Shown here: positions 1 through 23,082 of the stretch, in pieces
Layout of the letters: each line of letters opens with the position of its first letter
How positions within the stretch are numbered: the first letter of the stretch is position 1
Source: Deinococcus aerius
Lineage (GTDB): Bacteria > Deinococcota > Deinococci > Deinococcales > Deinococcaceae
NCBI RefSeq assembly: GCF_002897375.1
Contig: NZ_BFAG01000011.1
Span: 62,001-126,000 of the forward strand
DNA: 64,000 nt
Direction of reading: 5' to 3'
The notes under the pieces: generated by a model
Databases searched by the model: none
Told to the model about the DNA's origin: nothing
The model's input: only the letters and a program-made list of their open reading frames with translations
Position numbers and translations under genes: made by a program

Positions 1-123
1 AACGCCCTGTTCGTCCATCACGAATTCGATCTCGTCCCCCTTGCCGACGCCCAACAGCTCGCGGACCTCGCGCGGCAGAACGACCTGCCCCTTGCTGCTG
101 ACCGTGGCCGTTTTGGTTCGCAT
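1..123 (-). CDS. AbrB/SpoVT (MazE-like) DNA-binding protein, partial
   Basis: The visible 41 codons start at an ATG preceded by a strong GGAGG-type ribosome site and run off the window edge. The protein opens MRTKTATVSSKGQVVLP and continues with REVRELLGVGKGDEIEF, the swapped-hairpin AbrB/SpoVT fold used by MazE/VapB-type antitoxins and small transition-state regulators. A toxin partner, if any, would lie beyond the left edge. Upstream (137-161) an inverted repeat CTTAC-N15-GTAAG overlaps a possible -10 (TATGAT on the minus strand) and could be an autoregulatory operator; that is inference. The DNA-binding family call is firm, the antitoxin role is not. Confidence 0.85.
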   Translation of the reverse strand, partial: MRTKTATVSSKGQVVLPREVRELLGVGKGDEIEFVMDEQGV

Positions 124-183
124 GTCTCCCTCCTGGCTTACATCATAGCTACAAAGGTAAGACAAGGCATCGCATCCAACAGG

Positions 184-215
184 AAACGCCCCCACCCATC
201 TTCCGGGCAGGGGCG
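184..215 (-). terminator. Intrinsic terminator of the recA operon
   Basis: On the minus strand, about 20 nt after the recA stop, CGCCCC-TG-CCC pairs with GGG-TG-GGGGCG around a 7-nt loop and is followed by TTTCC. It ends the cinA-thpR-recA transcript before the AbrB gene. Confidence 0.65.
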
Positions 216-236
216 CTCTCCGTCTGCTCTACAGCC

Positions 237-3252
<3,016 letters not shown>

Positions 3253-3266
3253 AACAACCTCGCCTG

Positions 3267-3272
3267 AGTATA
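3267..3272 (-). promoter_or_regulatory. Putative -10 element of the cinA-thpR-recA operon
   Basis: TATACT on the minus strand lies 14 nt before the cinA ATG. A weak -35 (TGGCAT) is 17 nt further upstream. No 17-bp RDRM-like palindrome (TTATG...CATAA type) was seen between cinA and dnaX. Confidence 0.4.
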
Positions 3273-3400
3273 GGGGATAGCGAAACAGGATGCCAGGGGG
3301 AACACGCCAGAAGTGTACGTCCACGCCCGGTGCGGCGGGTGCCGTTCCCCGGTGGTCGCGGCGGGTGGTTTCCCTCACCCCGTGCCCCGAGCGGCCCCGG

Positions 3401-3412
3401 TACACTGGGTGG
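3401..3412 (+). promoter_or_regulatory. -10-like TACACT positioned for a leaderless transcript upstream of dnaX
   Basis: TACACT (3401-3406) is followed by 6 nt and then GTG at 3413, the same geometry as many leaderless starts in this window. No convincing -35 is visible. Confidence 0.4.
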
Positions 3413-3522
3413 GTGAAGAGGTCTGCGGTGAGTGGTGAGTGGGCAGTGGTGAGTGGGCCGTGTTTCCTGTCTTGCCCACTGCCCACGGACCACCTCCCAC
3501 TTCCCGCCCCGAAGGGGCGCCC

Positions 3523-3526
<4 letters not shown>
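3413..3526 (+). CDS. Short upstream reading frame overlapping the dnaX start
   Basis: From GTG 3413, placed 6 nt after a TACACT -10-like box, a 37-codon frame runs through heptad repeats and ends in TGA at 3524-3526. That stop overlaps the dnaX ATG as ATGA. The peptide (VKRSAVSGEW..., PLPAPKGRP at the end) has no recognisable domain and is proline-rich because of the repeat. dnaX itself has only a weak ribosome site, so coupling is plausible. It may equally be an accidental open frame in a repeat. Confidence 0.3.
3426..3506. repeat. Heptanucleotide repeats with an inverted copy before dnaX
   Basis: 3426-3460 holds five units near GGTGAGT/GGGCAGT. 3474-3506 holds complementary units (CCCACTG, CCCAC...). 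GTGGGCAGTGG-type and CCACTGCCCAC-type arms can form a hairpin just before the dnaX start. The unit matches those at 1333 and 15531. Confidence 0.65.
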
Positions 3527-5796
<2,270 letters not shown>

Positions 5797-5864
5797 GCCT
5801 GGGCAAGACGGCCTGCCTCCTCTTCTGTCCGCGCCGCAGGGCGTGCCTGTTCACCCCCACCCGG

Positions 5865-5891
5865 CCTCCCCCCTCAAGGGGAGGGGCTTTT
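5865..5891 (+). terminator. Intrinsic terminator after dnaX (dispersed hairpin element)
   Basis: CCTCCCC-N6-GGGGAGG followed by GGCTTTT. The surrounding sequence CACCC..CCGGCCTCCCC recurs at about 23041-23082, so this terminator belongs to a repeated intergenic element. Confidence 0.75.
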
Positions 5892-6013
5892 GGTGCTGTT
5901 GCCGATCTCGTTTGACCGCTTGAAGGGCTTCGGGGCCTCGTCCCCGCCCCCGATACGTGAACCCGGGCGCTTCACGTTCTCCCCCCGCCGCTGCGCTACC
6001 CTGCCTCCAGACC

Positions 6014-7663
<1,650 letters not shown>

Positions 7664-7691
7664 GGCCCGCGTCACTCGCTACACTCCCCCC

Positions 7692-8180
7692 ATGACCTCC
7701 CCCGTTTCCGAAGGCATTCCCCCCTATGAGTTCCGGCAGACGCTGGGGCGCTTCGCGAGCGGCGTGACGGTGATTACGGCCACGGACGGCGAGGCGCGGC
7801 GGGGGATGACCGCGAACGCGTTCGTCTCGGTCAGCCTCACGCCGCCGCTGATCCTGGTGAGCGTGGACCACCGCGCCCAGATGCACGCGCTGCTCTCGCG
7901 GGAGGACGTGACGCGCTTCGGCGTCAGCATCCTGAGCAGCACCCAGCGCTACCTCAGCGAACACTTCGCCGGAAAGCCCGGCCCCGAGGAGGCGGTGCCT
8001 TGGTTTCTCCACGAGGGCCTGCCCCTGATCGGCGGCAGCGTGGCGCAACTCGTCTGCCGCAAGCAGGAGGCGATCGAGGCGGGCGACCACACCCTCTACC
8101 TGGGCTTCGTCGAGTACGCCCGCTACACCGACGACGACCCGCTGCTGTACTTTCGCGGCCAGTACCACGAGCTGGGGTGA
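7692..8180 (+). CDS. Flavin reductase-domain protein (FMN-binding split barrel)
   Basis: A 162-residue protein of the HpaC/RutF-like flavin reductase family. It opens YEFRQTLGRFASGVTVITA and keeps MTANAFVSVSLTPPLILVSVD, the FMN-binding core. Such enzymes reduce FMN or FAD with NAD(P)H for a partner monooxygenase, but no monooxygenase is adjacent. TACACT sits 6 nt before the ATG, so the mRNA is probably leaderless. Confidence 0.9.
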   Translation: MTSPVSEGIPPYEFRQTLGRFASGVTVITATDGEARRGMTANAFVSVSLTPPLILVSVDHRAQMHALLSREDVTRFGVSILSSTQRYLSEHFAGKPGPEEAVPWFLHEGLPLIGGSVAQLVCRKQEAIEAGDHTLYLGFVEYARYTDDDPLLYFRGQYHELG

Positions 8181-8254
8181 GGTGGAGACGGCCCGGGAGC
8201 GAAGGCTTGAGCGTCCACGAGCCCCCGGCCCTCCGCCTTCTGCATAATCCCCCC

Positions 8255-8524
8255 GTGCCCTCCTCCCTCCTGCAACTCCTCATCGCGCTCGTCCTGGTCG
8301 GCCTGACGTTCCTGGTAGCGTACCCGCTTAACGTCGGGAGCGGGCGCAGTGTGGATGCACTCGACGCCTTTCTGCTCGTGTTCGCGCTCGTGAACCTGCG
8401 GCTGGGCTGGGCGGCGGCGAATGGGATGAATGGAGGCCGCGCGCCCGCCTGGTTCGTGGTGCTGGGGCTGCTAACGGCGGCGCTGATCACCTGGGCAATG
8501 ATTCGCGCGCTGACACCGCGCTGA
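8255..8524 (+). CDS. Small integral membrane protein
   Basis: From GTG 8255 the product is 89 residues with three hydrophobic helices: LLQLLIALVLVGLTFLVAYP, DAFLLVFALVNLRLGW and FVVLGLLTAALITWAMI. CATAAT ends 6 nt before the GTG, fitting the leaderless pattern. The last 38 bp overlap tail-to-tail with the ABC transporter on the other strand. No function can be assigned. Confidence 0.65.
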   Translation: MPSSLLQLLIALVLVGLTFLVAYPLNVGSGRSVDALDAFLLVFALVNLRLGWAAANGMNGGRAPAWFVVLGLLTAALITWAMIRALTPR

Positions 8525-10310
8525 GGGTAGTCCTGTCGGGGGACGCGTCGGGAAGCGTGCCGTCGAGTTGCTGGGCCGCTCGTTCCAGCGCCGCGTAGGC
8601 CCCGTTCCGGGTTCGCAGGATGGCGGGAGGACCGTCCTCGACCACCCGTCCCCCCTCGATGACGATGACGCGGTCGGCCCCCCGCGCCAGGCTGAGGCGG
8701 TGCGTCACGATCAGGGCGGTGCGCCCGCGCATGAGGTCGTCCAGGGCGGCGACCACCAGCGCCTCGCTCTCGGCGTCCACGGCGCTCGTCGGCTCGTCGA
8801 GGAGCAGGACGGCGGGCCGGGCCAGCAGCGTCCGGGCGATGGCGAGGCGTTGGCGCTGTCCGCCGGAGAGCCGCACGCCGCGCTCGCCCACCACGGTCTT
8901 CAGCCCCTGTGGCAGAGCCCGCACGAAGTCGAGGGCGTGGGCGGCACGCAGGGCGTCCTCGACCTCCTCCGACGTGGCCTCAGGCCGGGCGTAGCGCACG
9001 TTCTCCAGCACCGTGTCGTGGAAGAGGAAGGTGTCCTGCGGCATAGTGATGGCGCAGGTCCGCAGGCTCTCCAACGTCACGTCGCGCACGTCCACCCCGT
9101 CAATCAGGACCCGGCCCGAGAGGGGGTCGTACCCCCGAGTGACGAGGCTGAGCAGGGTGCTCTTGCCCGCGCCCGACTCGCCCAGGATCGCCACTCGCTC
9201 CCCGGCGGGAATGGTCAGCGTCACGTCCTCCAGCACGGGCCGGGCCGGGTCGTAGCCGAAGGTCACGGCCTCGAAGCGCACCTCGCCGCCTACAGGTTTG
9301 GGGAGGGGCTGCGCGCCGGGCCGCTCGGTGACGCTGACCGGGGCGTCCAACACCTCGAAGACCCGGCGCCCGCTCGCCTCCGCCCGCTGGAGCAGGTCGC
9401 CGATATTCACGAGGTCGTCGATGGGGCCGTAGAAGTAGCGCCCGTAGCCCCGGTACGCGAGCAGCCCGCCCAGCGTGAAGTGCCCCGCCAGGATGAACAG
9501 CACTCCGCCCCCCAGCATGATCACGTTGCCGAAGTTCGCCACGAAGCGCGCCAGGGGAAAGGCCCGGTTCCGCAGGGCGACCGCCCGCACCTGCACGTCG
9601 TACAGCTCGCGCCCCAGGGCCTCCACCCGCCGCAGCTCGGCCCCCTCCCGCGCGAAGCCCTGCACCACCCGAATCCCGGCCAACCGGTCGGTGATCAGGG
9701 CGCTGAGGTCGCCCAGCCGCGTCCGCGCCGCCCGGTAGGCGGGCCGCACCGTCTTCGCGTAGCGCGAGAGCATCAGCCCGACCGCGAGCATGGGCAGGAT
9801 GACGAGCACGCCCAGCAGGGGTTGCAGCGCGATGAAGATGGCCGCGACCCCGATCAATCGCAGGGCATTCGCCAGCACCGCGTCCGTCCCGCGCACGAGC
9901 ACGTCCTGAAGGCCGTCCACGTCGCCCGTCACCCGCGCGATCAGGTCCCCGGTGCGCTGCGCCTCGAAGTACGCCGCCGACTGCCCCTGGAGCTTGCGGT
10001 ACACGGCAAGCCGCAGGTCAAGCGTGAGCTGCTGCCCCGCCCGCTCCAGCAGCAGGCCCCGCCACGCGGAGAGGAGTTGCTGGAGCCCGAACACGCCCAC
10101 CAGCAGCGCGAGTTGCCAGGCAATGTAGGTAAAATCCCGCGCAGGCAATCCCTGATCCACCACCTTGATCCACACCAGCGGCGGGTACAGCTCGGCGGCC
10201 ACACTGCCCACCAGCAACGCCAGCCCGAGCGCGACGGTACGCCGGTAGGGGACGAGCAGGCCGTAGAGGCGGCGGGTCACGCCGGGCGAGGAGGACGGGG
10301 CGGCCTTCAC
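8487..10310 (-). CDS. ABC transporter with fused membrane and ATPase domains (MsbA/MdlB type)
   Basis: A 607-residue half-transporter exporter. Six transmembrane helices lie within the first ~300 residues, followed by a nucleotide-binding domain with Walker A GESGAGKST, signature LSGGQRQRLAIAR, Walker B VLLLDEP and H-loop VTHRL. It would work as a homodimer or with another half-transporter, driving lipid or drug export. The substrate is not evident. It starts at GTG, with TAGCCT 6 nt upstream on the minus strand, so it is probably leaderless and divergent from the CobW-type gene with 61 bp between them. Confidence 0.94.
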   Translation of the reverse strand: MKAAPSSSPGVTRRLYGLLVPYRRTVALGLALLVGSVAAELYPPLVWIKVVDQGLPARDFTYIAWQLALLVGVFGLQQLLSAWRGLLLERAGQQLTLDLRLAVYRKLQGQSAAYFEAQRTGDLIARVTGDVDGLQDVLVRGTDAVLANALRLIGVAAIFIALQPLLGVLVILPMLAVGLMLSRYAKTVRPAYRAARTRLGDLSALITDRLAGIRVVQGFAREGAELRRVEALGRELYDVQVRAVALRNRAFPLARFVANFGNVIMLGGGVLFILAGHFTLGGLLAYRGYGRYFYGPIDDLVNIGDLLQRAEASGRRVFEVLDAPVSVTERPGAQPLPKPVGGEVRFEAVTFGYDPARPVLEDVTLTIPAGERVAILGESGAGKSTLLSLVTRGYDPLSGRVLIDGVDVRDVTLESLRTCAITMPQDTFLFHDTVLENVRYARPEATSEEVEDALRAAHALDFVRALPQGLKTVVGERGVRLSGGQRQRLAIARTLLARPAVLLLDEPTSAVDAESEALVVAALDDLMRGRTALIVTHRLSLARGADRVIVIEGGRVVEDGPPAILRTRNGAYAALERAAQQLDGTLPDASPDRTTLSAVSARESLPR

Positions 10311-10371
10311 CCGGGCAGGCTACCCCTCCTGCCCCCATCCAGAGAGGGGGCGAGCGCCCTATCCTGCCCGC

Positions 10372-11325
<954 letters not shown>

Positions 11326-11344
11326 GGAGGCGGGTATCCTCCCC

Positions 11345-11811
<467 letters not shown>

Positions 11812-11814
11812 GGG

Positions 11815-11871
11815 CGAAAGGCAGAAAGCAGCAGGCTGGAGCGAACCCCGGCCTGCTGCTTTCCGCCTTCG
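11815..11871. terminator. Bidirectional hairpin between convergent genes
   Basis: Arms 11815-11836 and 11851-11871 match at about 20 of 21 positions (GGCAGAAAGCAGCAGGC against GCCTGCTGCTTTCCGCC) around a 14-nt loop. It sits between the thioesterase and csaB, which converge here. Confidence 0.65.
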
Positions 11872-11887
11872 ACCTTCCGGGCCTCGC

Positions 11888-12859
11888 CTACCGCTCCAGC
11901 GCCCGCGTGAAGCTCCGCTCCGCCCGCGCCTTCATCTCCGTCACGGCGGTCCAGTCGGGGGCCGAGCGGGAGCAGGCCTGGAGGCAAACCGTTTCGGGAT
12001 CGAGCGTCGTCGGCTGGGCGGGAGCGCCCGCGTCCGCGCAGAAGCCCGCCACCTTGGGGTCGTAGGCGACGCCCAGGAAGGGCACCCCGGCGGCGGCGGC
12101 GAGGATCACCGCGTGCAGCCGCACCCCGACCACGAAACCCGCCCCCGCGATGGCGTCCAGGGCGACCTGCGGGTCCCGGGTGCTCAGCACGTCGTCCGCC
12201 CCCAGACTGTGCGCCGCCTCGTCGTCATGGTCGGGCATGAAGCTCAGGGCGGTGACGCGGCGGCCCCGCTCACGCAGCCGCTCGGTGACCGTCCTCAGGC
12301 CCTCGGTCGCGTCCGTCACGTCCCCGCGCGGCGCCACGATCACCCGGTCCGGGTCGCGCGTGAGATTCGGAGTGGGGGAGAGGAGCAGCGCCGGATCACC
12401 GCCGAGTTCCCCCTCGATCCCCAGTCCCCGCAGGGTGTCGAGGCTGCCCCGGTCACGCACGATCACCCGCACGCCCTTCAGGGCCGCCGCTACCCGCCGC
12501 CCCCCCTCCTCGCTGAGGGGACCGACACTCTGGTTGAACACGACCACGCGCTTACCCAGCAGCCGCGCCGCCCGGATCACGCCCAGGTAGTAGGTGAGGG
12601 TGCGCGCACTCGTCCGGTCCTGGAGCAGGCCGCCCCCGCCCGACAGCACGACCTGCGAGCGGGCGAGCGCCCCGAGGAGCGCCCCGGGCCGCATCCGCGC
12701 AGCGCTCTCGCAGCCGTAGGCGCGGGCGGTCTCCTCGGGCGTATTGGAGAGGAGCAGCGGCGTGGCGCCCTGTTTCTTCAATTCGCGCGTGATCGCCAGC
12801 GCGATGGCCTCGTCCCCCGTGTTGCCGAAGCCGTAGTAGCCGCTGACAGCGACCCTCAC
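11888..12859 (-). CDS. csaB: Polysaccharide pyruvyl transferase CsaB
   Basis: A 323-residue CsaB-family protein opening VAVSGYYGFGNTGDEAIALAI, with LSGGGGLLQDRTS and GVRLHAVILAAAAGVPFLGVAYDPKV. CsaB adds ketal pyruvate to the secondary cell-wall polymer that anchors SLH-domain surface proteins, an attachment system known in Deinococcus-Thermus. The GTG start has GGAGG five bases upstream. It follows a DUF5693 membrane protein by 46 bp in the same direction. Confidence 0.93.
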   Translation of the reverse strand: MRVAVSGYYGFGNTGDEAIALAITRELKKQGATPLLLSNTPEETARAYGCESAARMRPGALLGALARSQVVLSGGGGLLQDRTSARTLTYYLGVIRAARLLGKRVVVFNQSVGPLSEEGGRRVAAALKGVRVIVRDRGSLDTLRGLGIEGELGGDPALLLSPTPNLTRDPDRVIVAPRGDVTDATEGLRTVTERLRERGRRVTALSFMPDHDDEAAHSLGADDVLSTRDPQVALDAIAGAGFVVGVRLHAVILAAAAGVPFLGVAYDPKVAGFCADAGAPAQPTTLDPETVCLQACSRSAPDWTAVTEMKARAERSFTRALER

Positions 12860-12905
12860 ACGGCCTCCGCAACGGTTCGCATCCGTTTACCAGACGGAGC
12901 TTGTC

Positions 12906-14801
12906 TCACGCCTGCACCTCGCGCTCGCGGACGGGGCGGCGGGTGCCGTAGGTCGTCCACAGGCGCAGGGCGTAGTTCAGCACCGGAATGGCGATCAGGC
13001 CGATCAACAAGCCCACCCCCAGCCCGATGAAGCAGCGGGCCGCGCTGATCAGCAGCGGGGTGTGGAAGTGCGAGAAGGTGTTCAGGATGCTGGCCTGCCC
13101 GATCACCCCACCCAGGATGAGGAGGAGGCTGAAGTAGCCCGGCAGCACGCCGCTCAGGCCGACGATAGCGAGCGGGTGCCCGGCGAGTTCCTTGAAGCGG
13201 GGGCGGATGATCGTGTCCTGGAGGTCCTGCCGCACCTGCGCCTCGGTGCTGCTGACGCCCACCGAGCTGGTGTTGCCCCGCCGCAGGAACACGAGCGCGA
13301 AGACGGCCAGGCCCAGCGCCATCACCGCGATGTCGCCCAGCCGCAGCGGCGTGTTGTAGAGGTCGCGCGCCGTCTGGCGGATGTCCTGGCGCGGCAGGAA
13401 GCTCAGGCCCACGAACACCAGCGGCACGAGCAGCGTAAGACCCACGCCCCGGAAGGGCTCCAGCCCCAGCACGCTCTCCCGGTTGGCCCCCAGCCCCGAG
13501 ACGAACAGCACGCCGACCAGCGAGAGGCCCGTCGCCAGGAACCAGTCAGTGACCCGGGAGCGCCGCAGCACCAGTCCCAGCGCGGGGAAGGTAATCGCGG
13601 CGATCAAGGCGGCGCTCTCGAAAGGCCGCCCCCCGTTGAGCCCCACGGCGGCCAGCCCCGCCAGCCCCGCCACCACCAGCCCCAGCCGGGCCAGCGGGAA
13701 GCTCAGGCCCAGCAGGACGAGCGCGGCGAGCGGCCCGAAAATGCTCAGAACGCGCAGCGTGTCGTTGGGCTGGAAGGGCCGGATGACCGGGTTGCCAACC
13801 TTCACGCCGGAACGGTTGAGCAGTTCAGAGGTGCGCCGCAGAAACTGCTCGGTCTCGTACACCGTCGGGAAGGGGCGCAGGTACAGGAGCCGCTGGCCGC
13901 GCTCGCGGGCCGCCAGGGCGTACTTGCTCGCGGTCGCCTCCGGCCCGATGCGGTTTTGCCAGCTCGGGTTGAGGGCGAACATCCGCGCGCCGCCGTGCGT
14001 CTCGACCAGCGTGTCCAGGCCGAGCTGCTCCGAACTCTCAATGATCGCGGGCAGCCGGGTTCCCAGCCGCTCATCGATCTTCGCCAGCCGCTCGGGTGTC
14101 CGGGCGCCGATCACCTCGTCGCCGGTAAAGGCCACGAAGGGTACGTCCGGCCAGTCGGCCCCCGGCTCGCGCAGCGCCTCGTCGTCGTAGGGGCGGTAGA
14201 CGATCACCATGCCCTGCGCCTTGAGGCTGTTGAGGATGTCCTGCGGAGGCCCGGCGGGCAGGAAATCGGGGTCAGTCGGCCAGCCCACCCACTTCTGCCC
14301 GGCGATCGTGACCTCGCGGGTGGGGATGGTGTAGCGCTGCGGCAGGGCCTCGGCCACCCCCGGCTTGAGGGAGCGCAGGTACACCCACTGCGGGTTGGCG
14401 CCCGAGCCGGGGTTCTCGGCGGCCAGGTCGGCCCCCCGCTTCTCGTAGATGTCGCCGCGCTGCACCAGGTTGCCGATCACGTCGTCGTACACCGCCGCGC
14501 CGTTCACGCCGAGCGCCTTATAGCGGTCGAGGAGCTGTTGCGGGGTCAGGCCCACCCGCTGCGCCTGCACGGCCATCGCGGGGTAGTCCATCACGAGCGC
14601 GACCGTCTTCTGCGCCTGCTCGAACTGAACGCGCTGCCACGCGAGCACGAGCGCCGGGATCAGCGAGAGCAGGATCACCGCGAGCAGCGGCGCGGCCAGG
14701 CGGGAGCGGGTGGGTGGCGGCGCGGGAGTCGCGGGGGCCACGAGCGGGCCGGGGGAGGTCCGGGCGGACAGGGGCGGGCGGGTCGGGTTCGGGTCGGTCA
14801 C
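12906..14801 (-). CDS. DUF5693 multi-pass membrane protein
   Basis: From GTG 14801 the protein has 631 residues: a proline-rich N-terminus, one anchor helix (LLAVILLSLIPALVLAW), an extracytoplasmic domain of about 300 residues, and then eight or nine hydrophobic helices. DUF5693 proteins commonly neighbour csaB, as here, so a role in exporting or assembling the pyruvylated wall polymer is likely; this is inference. TAGGAT ends 7 nt before the GTG, which favours that start over an ATG three codons upstream (14810). Confidence 0.8.
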   Translation of the reverse strand: MTDPNPTRPPLSARTSPGPLVAPATPAPPPTRSRLAAPLLAVILLSLIPALVLAWQRVQFEQAQKTVALVMDYPAMAVQAQRVGLTPQQLLDRYKALGVNGAAVYDDVIGNLVQRGDIYEKRGADLAAENPGSGANPQWVYLRSLKPGVAEALPQRYTIPTREVTIAGQKWVGWPTDPDFLPAGPPQDILNSLKAQGMVIVYRPYDDEALREPGADWPDVPFVAFTGDEVIGARTPERLAKIDERLGTRLPAIIESSEQLGLDTLVETHGGARMFALNPSWQNRIGPEATASKYALAARERGQRLLYLRPFPTVYETEQFLRRTSELLNRSGVKVGNPVIRPFQPNDTLRVLSIFGPLAALVLLGLSFPLARLGLVVAGLAGLAAVGLNGGRPFESAALIAAITFPALGLVLRRSRVTDWFLATGLSLVGVLFVSGLGANRESVLGLEPFRGVGLTLLVPLVFVGLSFLPRQDIRQTARDLYNTPLRLGDIAVMALGLAVFALVFLRRGNTSSVGVSSTEAQVRQDLQDTIIRPRFKELAGHPLAIVGLSGVLPGYFSLLLILGGVIGQASILNTFSHFHTPLLISAARCFIGLGVGLLIGLIAIPVLNYALRLWTTYGTRRPVREREVQA

Positions 14802-14900
14802 GGGAGCCATCCTAGAAGGGGGAGGGGGCCTGGGGGGAGGAGGAGCGGGGCCAGCCTGCCCGGGAGGCGCGGGGCCGTCATCCGCCGAAAGGGGGAGGGC

Positions 14901-16647
<1,747 letters not shown>

Positions 16648-16879
16648 TCAGAACTCCCTGCCGGGCGCCCACCCGCACGGGCAGCGCGGCAACTCCCCGA
16701 GCGTAGCATCTGGCGGGGAGCGGTTAGGGAAGCAGGTCAGATTCTGCCCGCCCCTCTGAAAGAAGCCTGTCAGGGCCGAGGCGGCACTCTGACACCCATG
16801 CGACAGCGCACCGGCCACAGACGGACCCAGCCGTCCGGCGGCGACCAGGCCCCGACCAGGGGCGCGCAAAGGGGGACAT

Positions 16880-18354
<1,475 letters not shown>

Positions 18355-18369
18355 AAGCGGCTCGCTTTC

Positions 18370-18409
18370 AGCGGTCAGCGATCAGCCCTCCGGCTGGTTG
18401 CTGACCGCT
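18370..18409. terminator. Hairpin after the E2-like gene
   Basis: AGCGGTCAGCGATCAGCC and GGCTGGTTGCTGACCGCT pair at 16 of 18 positions around CTCC, followed by TTTCT. It probably serves as a terminator or is a repeated palindromic unit. Confidence 0.55.
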
Positions 18410-18448
18410 TTCTGGACAGGGACAGGCCGCCCGCCCACCCCGCCGGGT

Positions 18449-18486
18449 TACACTCAGGCACGGTGCCGCGCGCCGTGCTTTTTTTT
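18449..18486 (+). terminator. TACACT box and perfect intrinsic terminator upstream of purA
   Basis: GCACGG (18458-18463) pairs with CCGTGC (18473-18478) and is followed by eight T. TACACT at 18449-18454 lies immediately before. The purA ATG is only 53 nt after the T-run and no other promoter is apparent in between. It is either a second terminator of the upstream gene or part of a purA attenuator. Confidence 0.65.
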
Positions 18487-18538
18487 GCCCCGGTCGGGCG
18501 CAAGGGAGCCAGTCTGGGCGCGCGGCGGGAGGCCTCGG

Positions 18539-19753
<1,215 letters not shown>

Positions 19754-19867
19754 GGGGCAGCCAGCCTGACGGCTGAAAGCTTTCCCTACAGTCCCCCCTC
19801 CCGCCCGGGCCTACACTCGGGCTTATTCACTCGCGCCGCCCCCCGGCGCGGGAAGGAGAGCCCTACC

Positions 19868-20479
<612 letters not shown>

Positions 20480-20553
20480 AAGGCCGTTCACCGTCCCCGG
20501 GTGGGGGCCCGCCGGTGTGGAAACAGTGAGAATGGGGCCGCTAGAGTTGGGGT

Positions 20554-20898
20554 ATGCATGACCAGAACGAGTGGGAGGCCCTGCTTCATTTCGGTCATAC
20601 GGTCGGGCCGATGCACCCCCGGTTGGTGCCCTCCACCTGGGACCTCCTGTTGATGCGGGGCGTGGAGCGGGTCCGGCTGCACCCCTACGCCGTCCTCCTC
20701 GGTGGCAGCACGGTGTACCTGCTCGGCCCGCACCCCGGGGACCTCCCGCGCGGGTTCGCCCTGCGCGACGGCTGGGTGAGCCTGGAGGGGGCCGACGAAC
20801 GCGGCCAGCGGGTCCAGCTCGGCGGCCTCCCCGCCCGGCTGGTGGAGATGTATCTCTATGTTTCCGACCGGCTAGGAAGCGGCCCGGGACGGCGCTAG
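20554..20898 (+). CDS. Hypothetical protein, 114 residues
   Basis: No family is recognised. It is a soluble mixed alpha/beta-looking sequence opening MHDQNEWEALLHFGHTVGPM, with normal high-GC third positions. TAGAGT ends 6 nt before the ATG, so the transcript is probably leaderless. It stands alone between folE and the convergent sufU. Confidence 0.6.
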   Translation: MHDQNEWEALLHFGHTVGPMHPRLVPSTWDLLLMRGVERVRLHPYAVLLGGSTVYLLGPHPGDLPRGFALRDGWVSLEGADERGQRVQLGGLPARLVEMYLYVSDRLGSGPGRR

Positions 20899-20970
20899 GA
20901 AGCCCTCACCACCCACCCGAGGACGGGGCGCGTGGGCGGGGGATCAAAGAGCCCTGGTGCCCCACGCCCT

Positions 20971-21387
<417 letters not shown>

Positions 21388-21391
21388 GGGC

Positions 21392-22573
<1,182 letters not shown>

Positions 22574-22692
22574 GCCTCAGTGTAGGCCCGGCGTCCACGT
22601 GGGGGCCCGTTTTTCTGGACGGTGCGTTCGAGCGTGCACGGGGCTGAGCCCGGCCTCAGCAACTTTTCCCCCCGAACGGTCGTACTGGGGGC

Positions 22693-22902
22693 ATGAAAAA
22701 GACCCGTTCGCAAAAGGGCAAGTTCAGCAAGTGGATGGTCTACGCGCCGGTCGCGCTGGAAGTCATCGGCCTGCTGCGCCGCAACCAAAAGGCCAAGCGG
22801 GGCAAGTACACCAAGATTCGCAAGCGCGACCGCGCCCTGGATTTCCTGCTGGGGCAGGCGGAGCGCCGGTTGGGGAAGCAGCGGGGCGCCCGGCGCTGGT
22901 AG
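22693..22902 (+). CDS. Small highly basic protein, 69 residues
   Basis: It opens MKKTRSQKGKFSKWM and holds a short hydrophobic stretch (VYAPVALEVIGLL) between Lys/Arg-rich ends. No domain is recognised; a nucleic-acid or membrane-surface role is possible. G-rich sequence precedes the ATG. It is divergent from the amidohydrolase and followed at a distance by a terminator. Confidence 0.55.
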   Translation: MKKTRSQKGKFSKWMVYAPVALEVIGLLRRNQKAKRGKYTKIRKRDRALDFLLGQAERRLGKQRGARRW

Positions 22903-23053
22903 GGGGAGGGAAGCGGTGTAAAGGGGGGTAGGTGCGGGCCGTCTGGAGGTTTGGGGAGAGGGGGCGTGTGAGCAGCGCCACGTGCCCTCACCACAAGAGG
23001 GCCTGGACATTCGGATTGGCCCTTGGACGCCGCGCCCGCTCACCCCACCCGGC

Positions 23054-23082
23054 CTCCCCCCTCAAGGGAGAGGAGCTTTTTT
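23054..23082 (+). terminator. Intrinsic terminator (second copy of the dispersed element)
   Basis: CTCCC-N7-GGGAG followed within 6 nt by TTTTTT. The flanks match the dnaX terminator element. The minus-strand oxidase gene ends inside this element. Confidence 0.7.
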
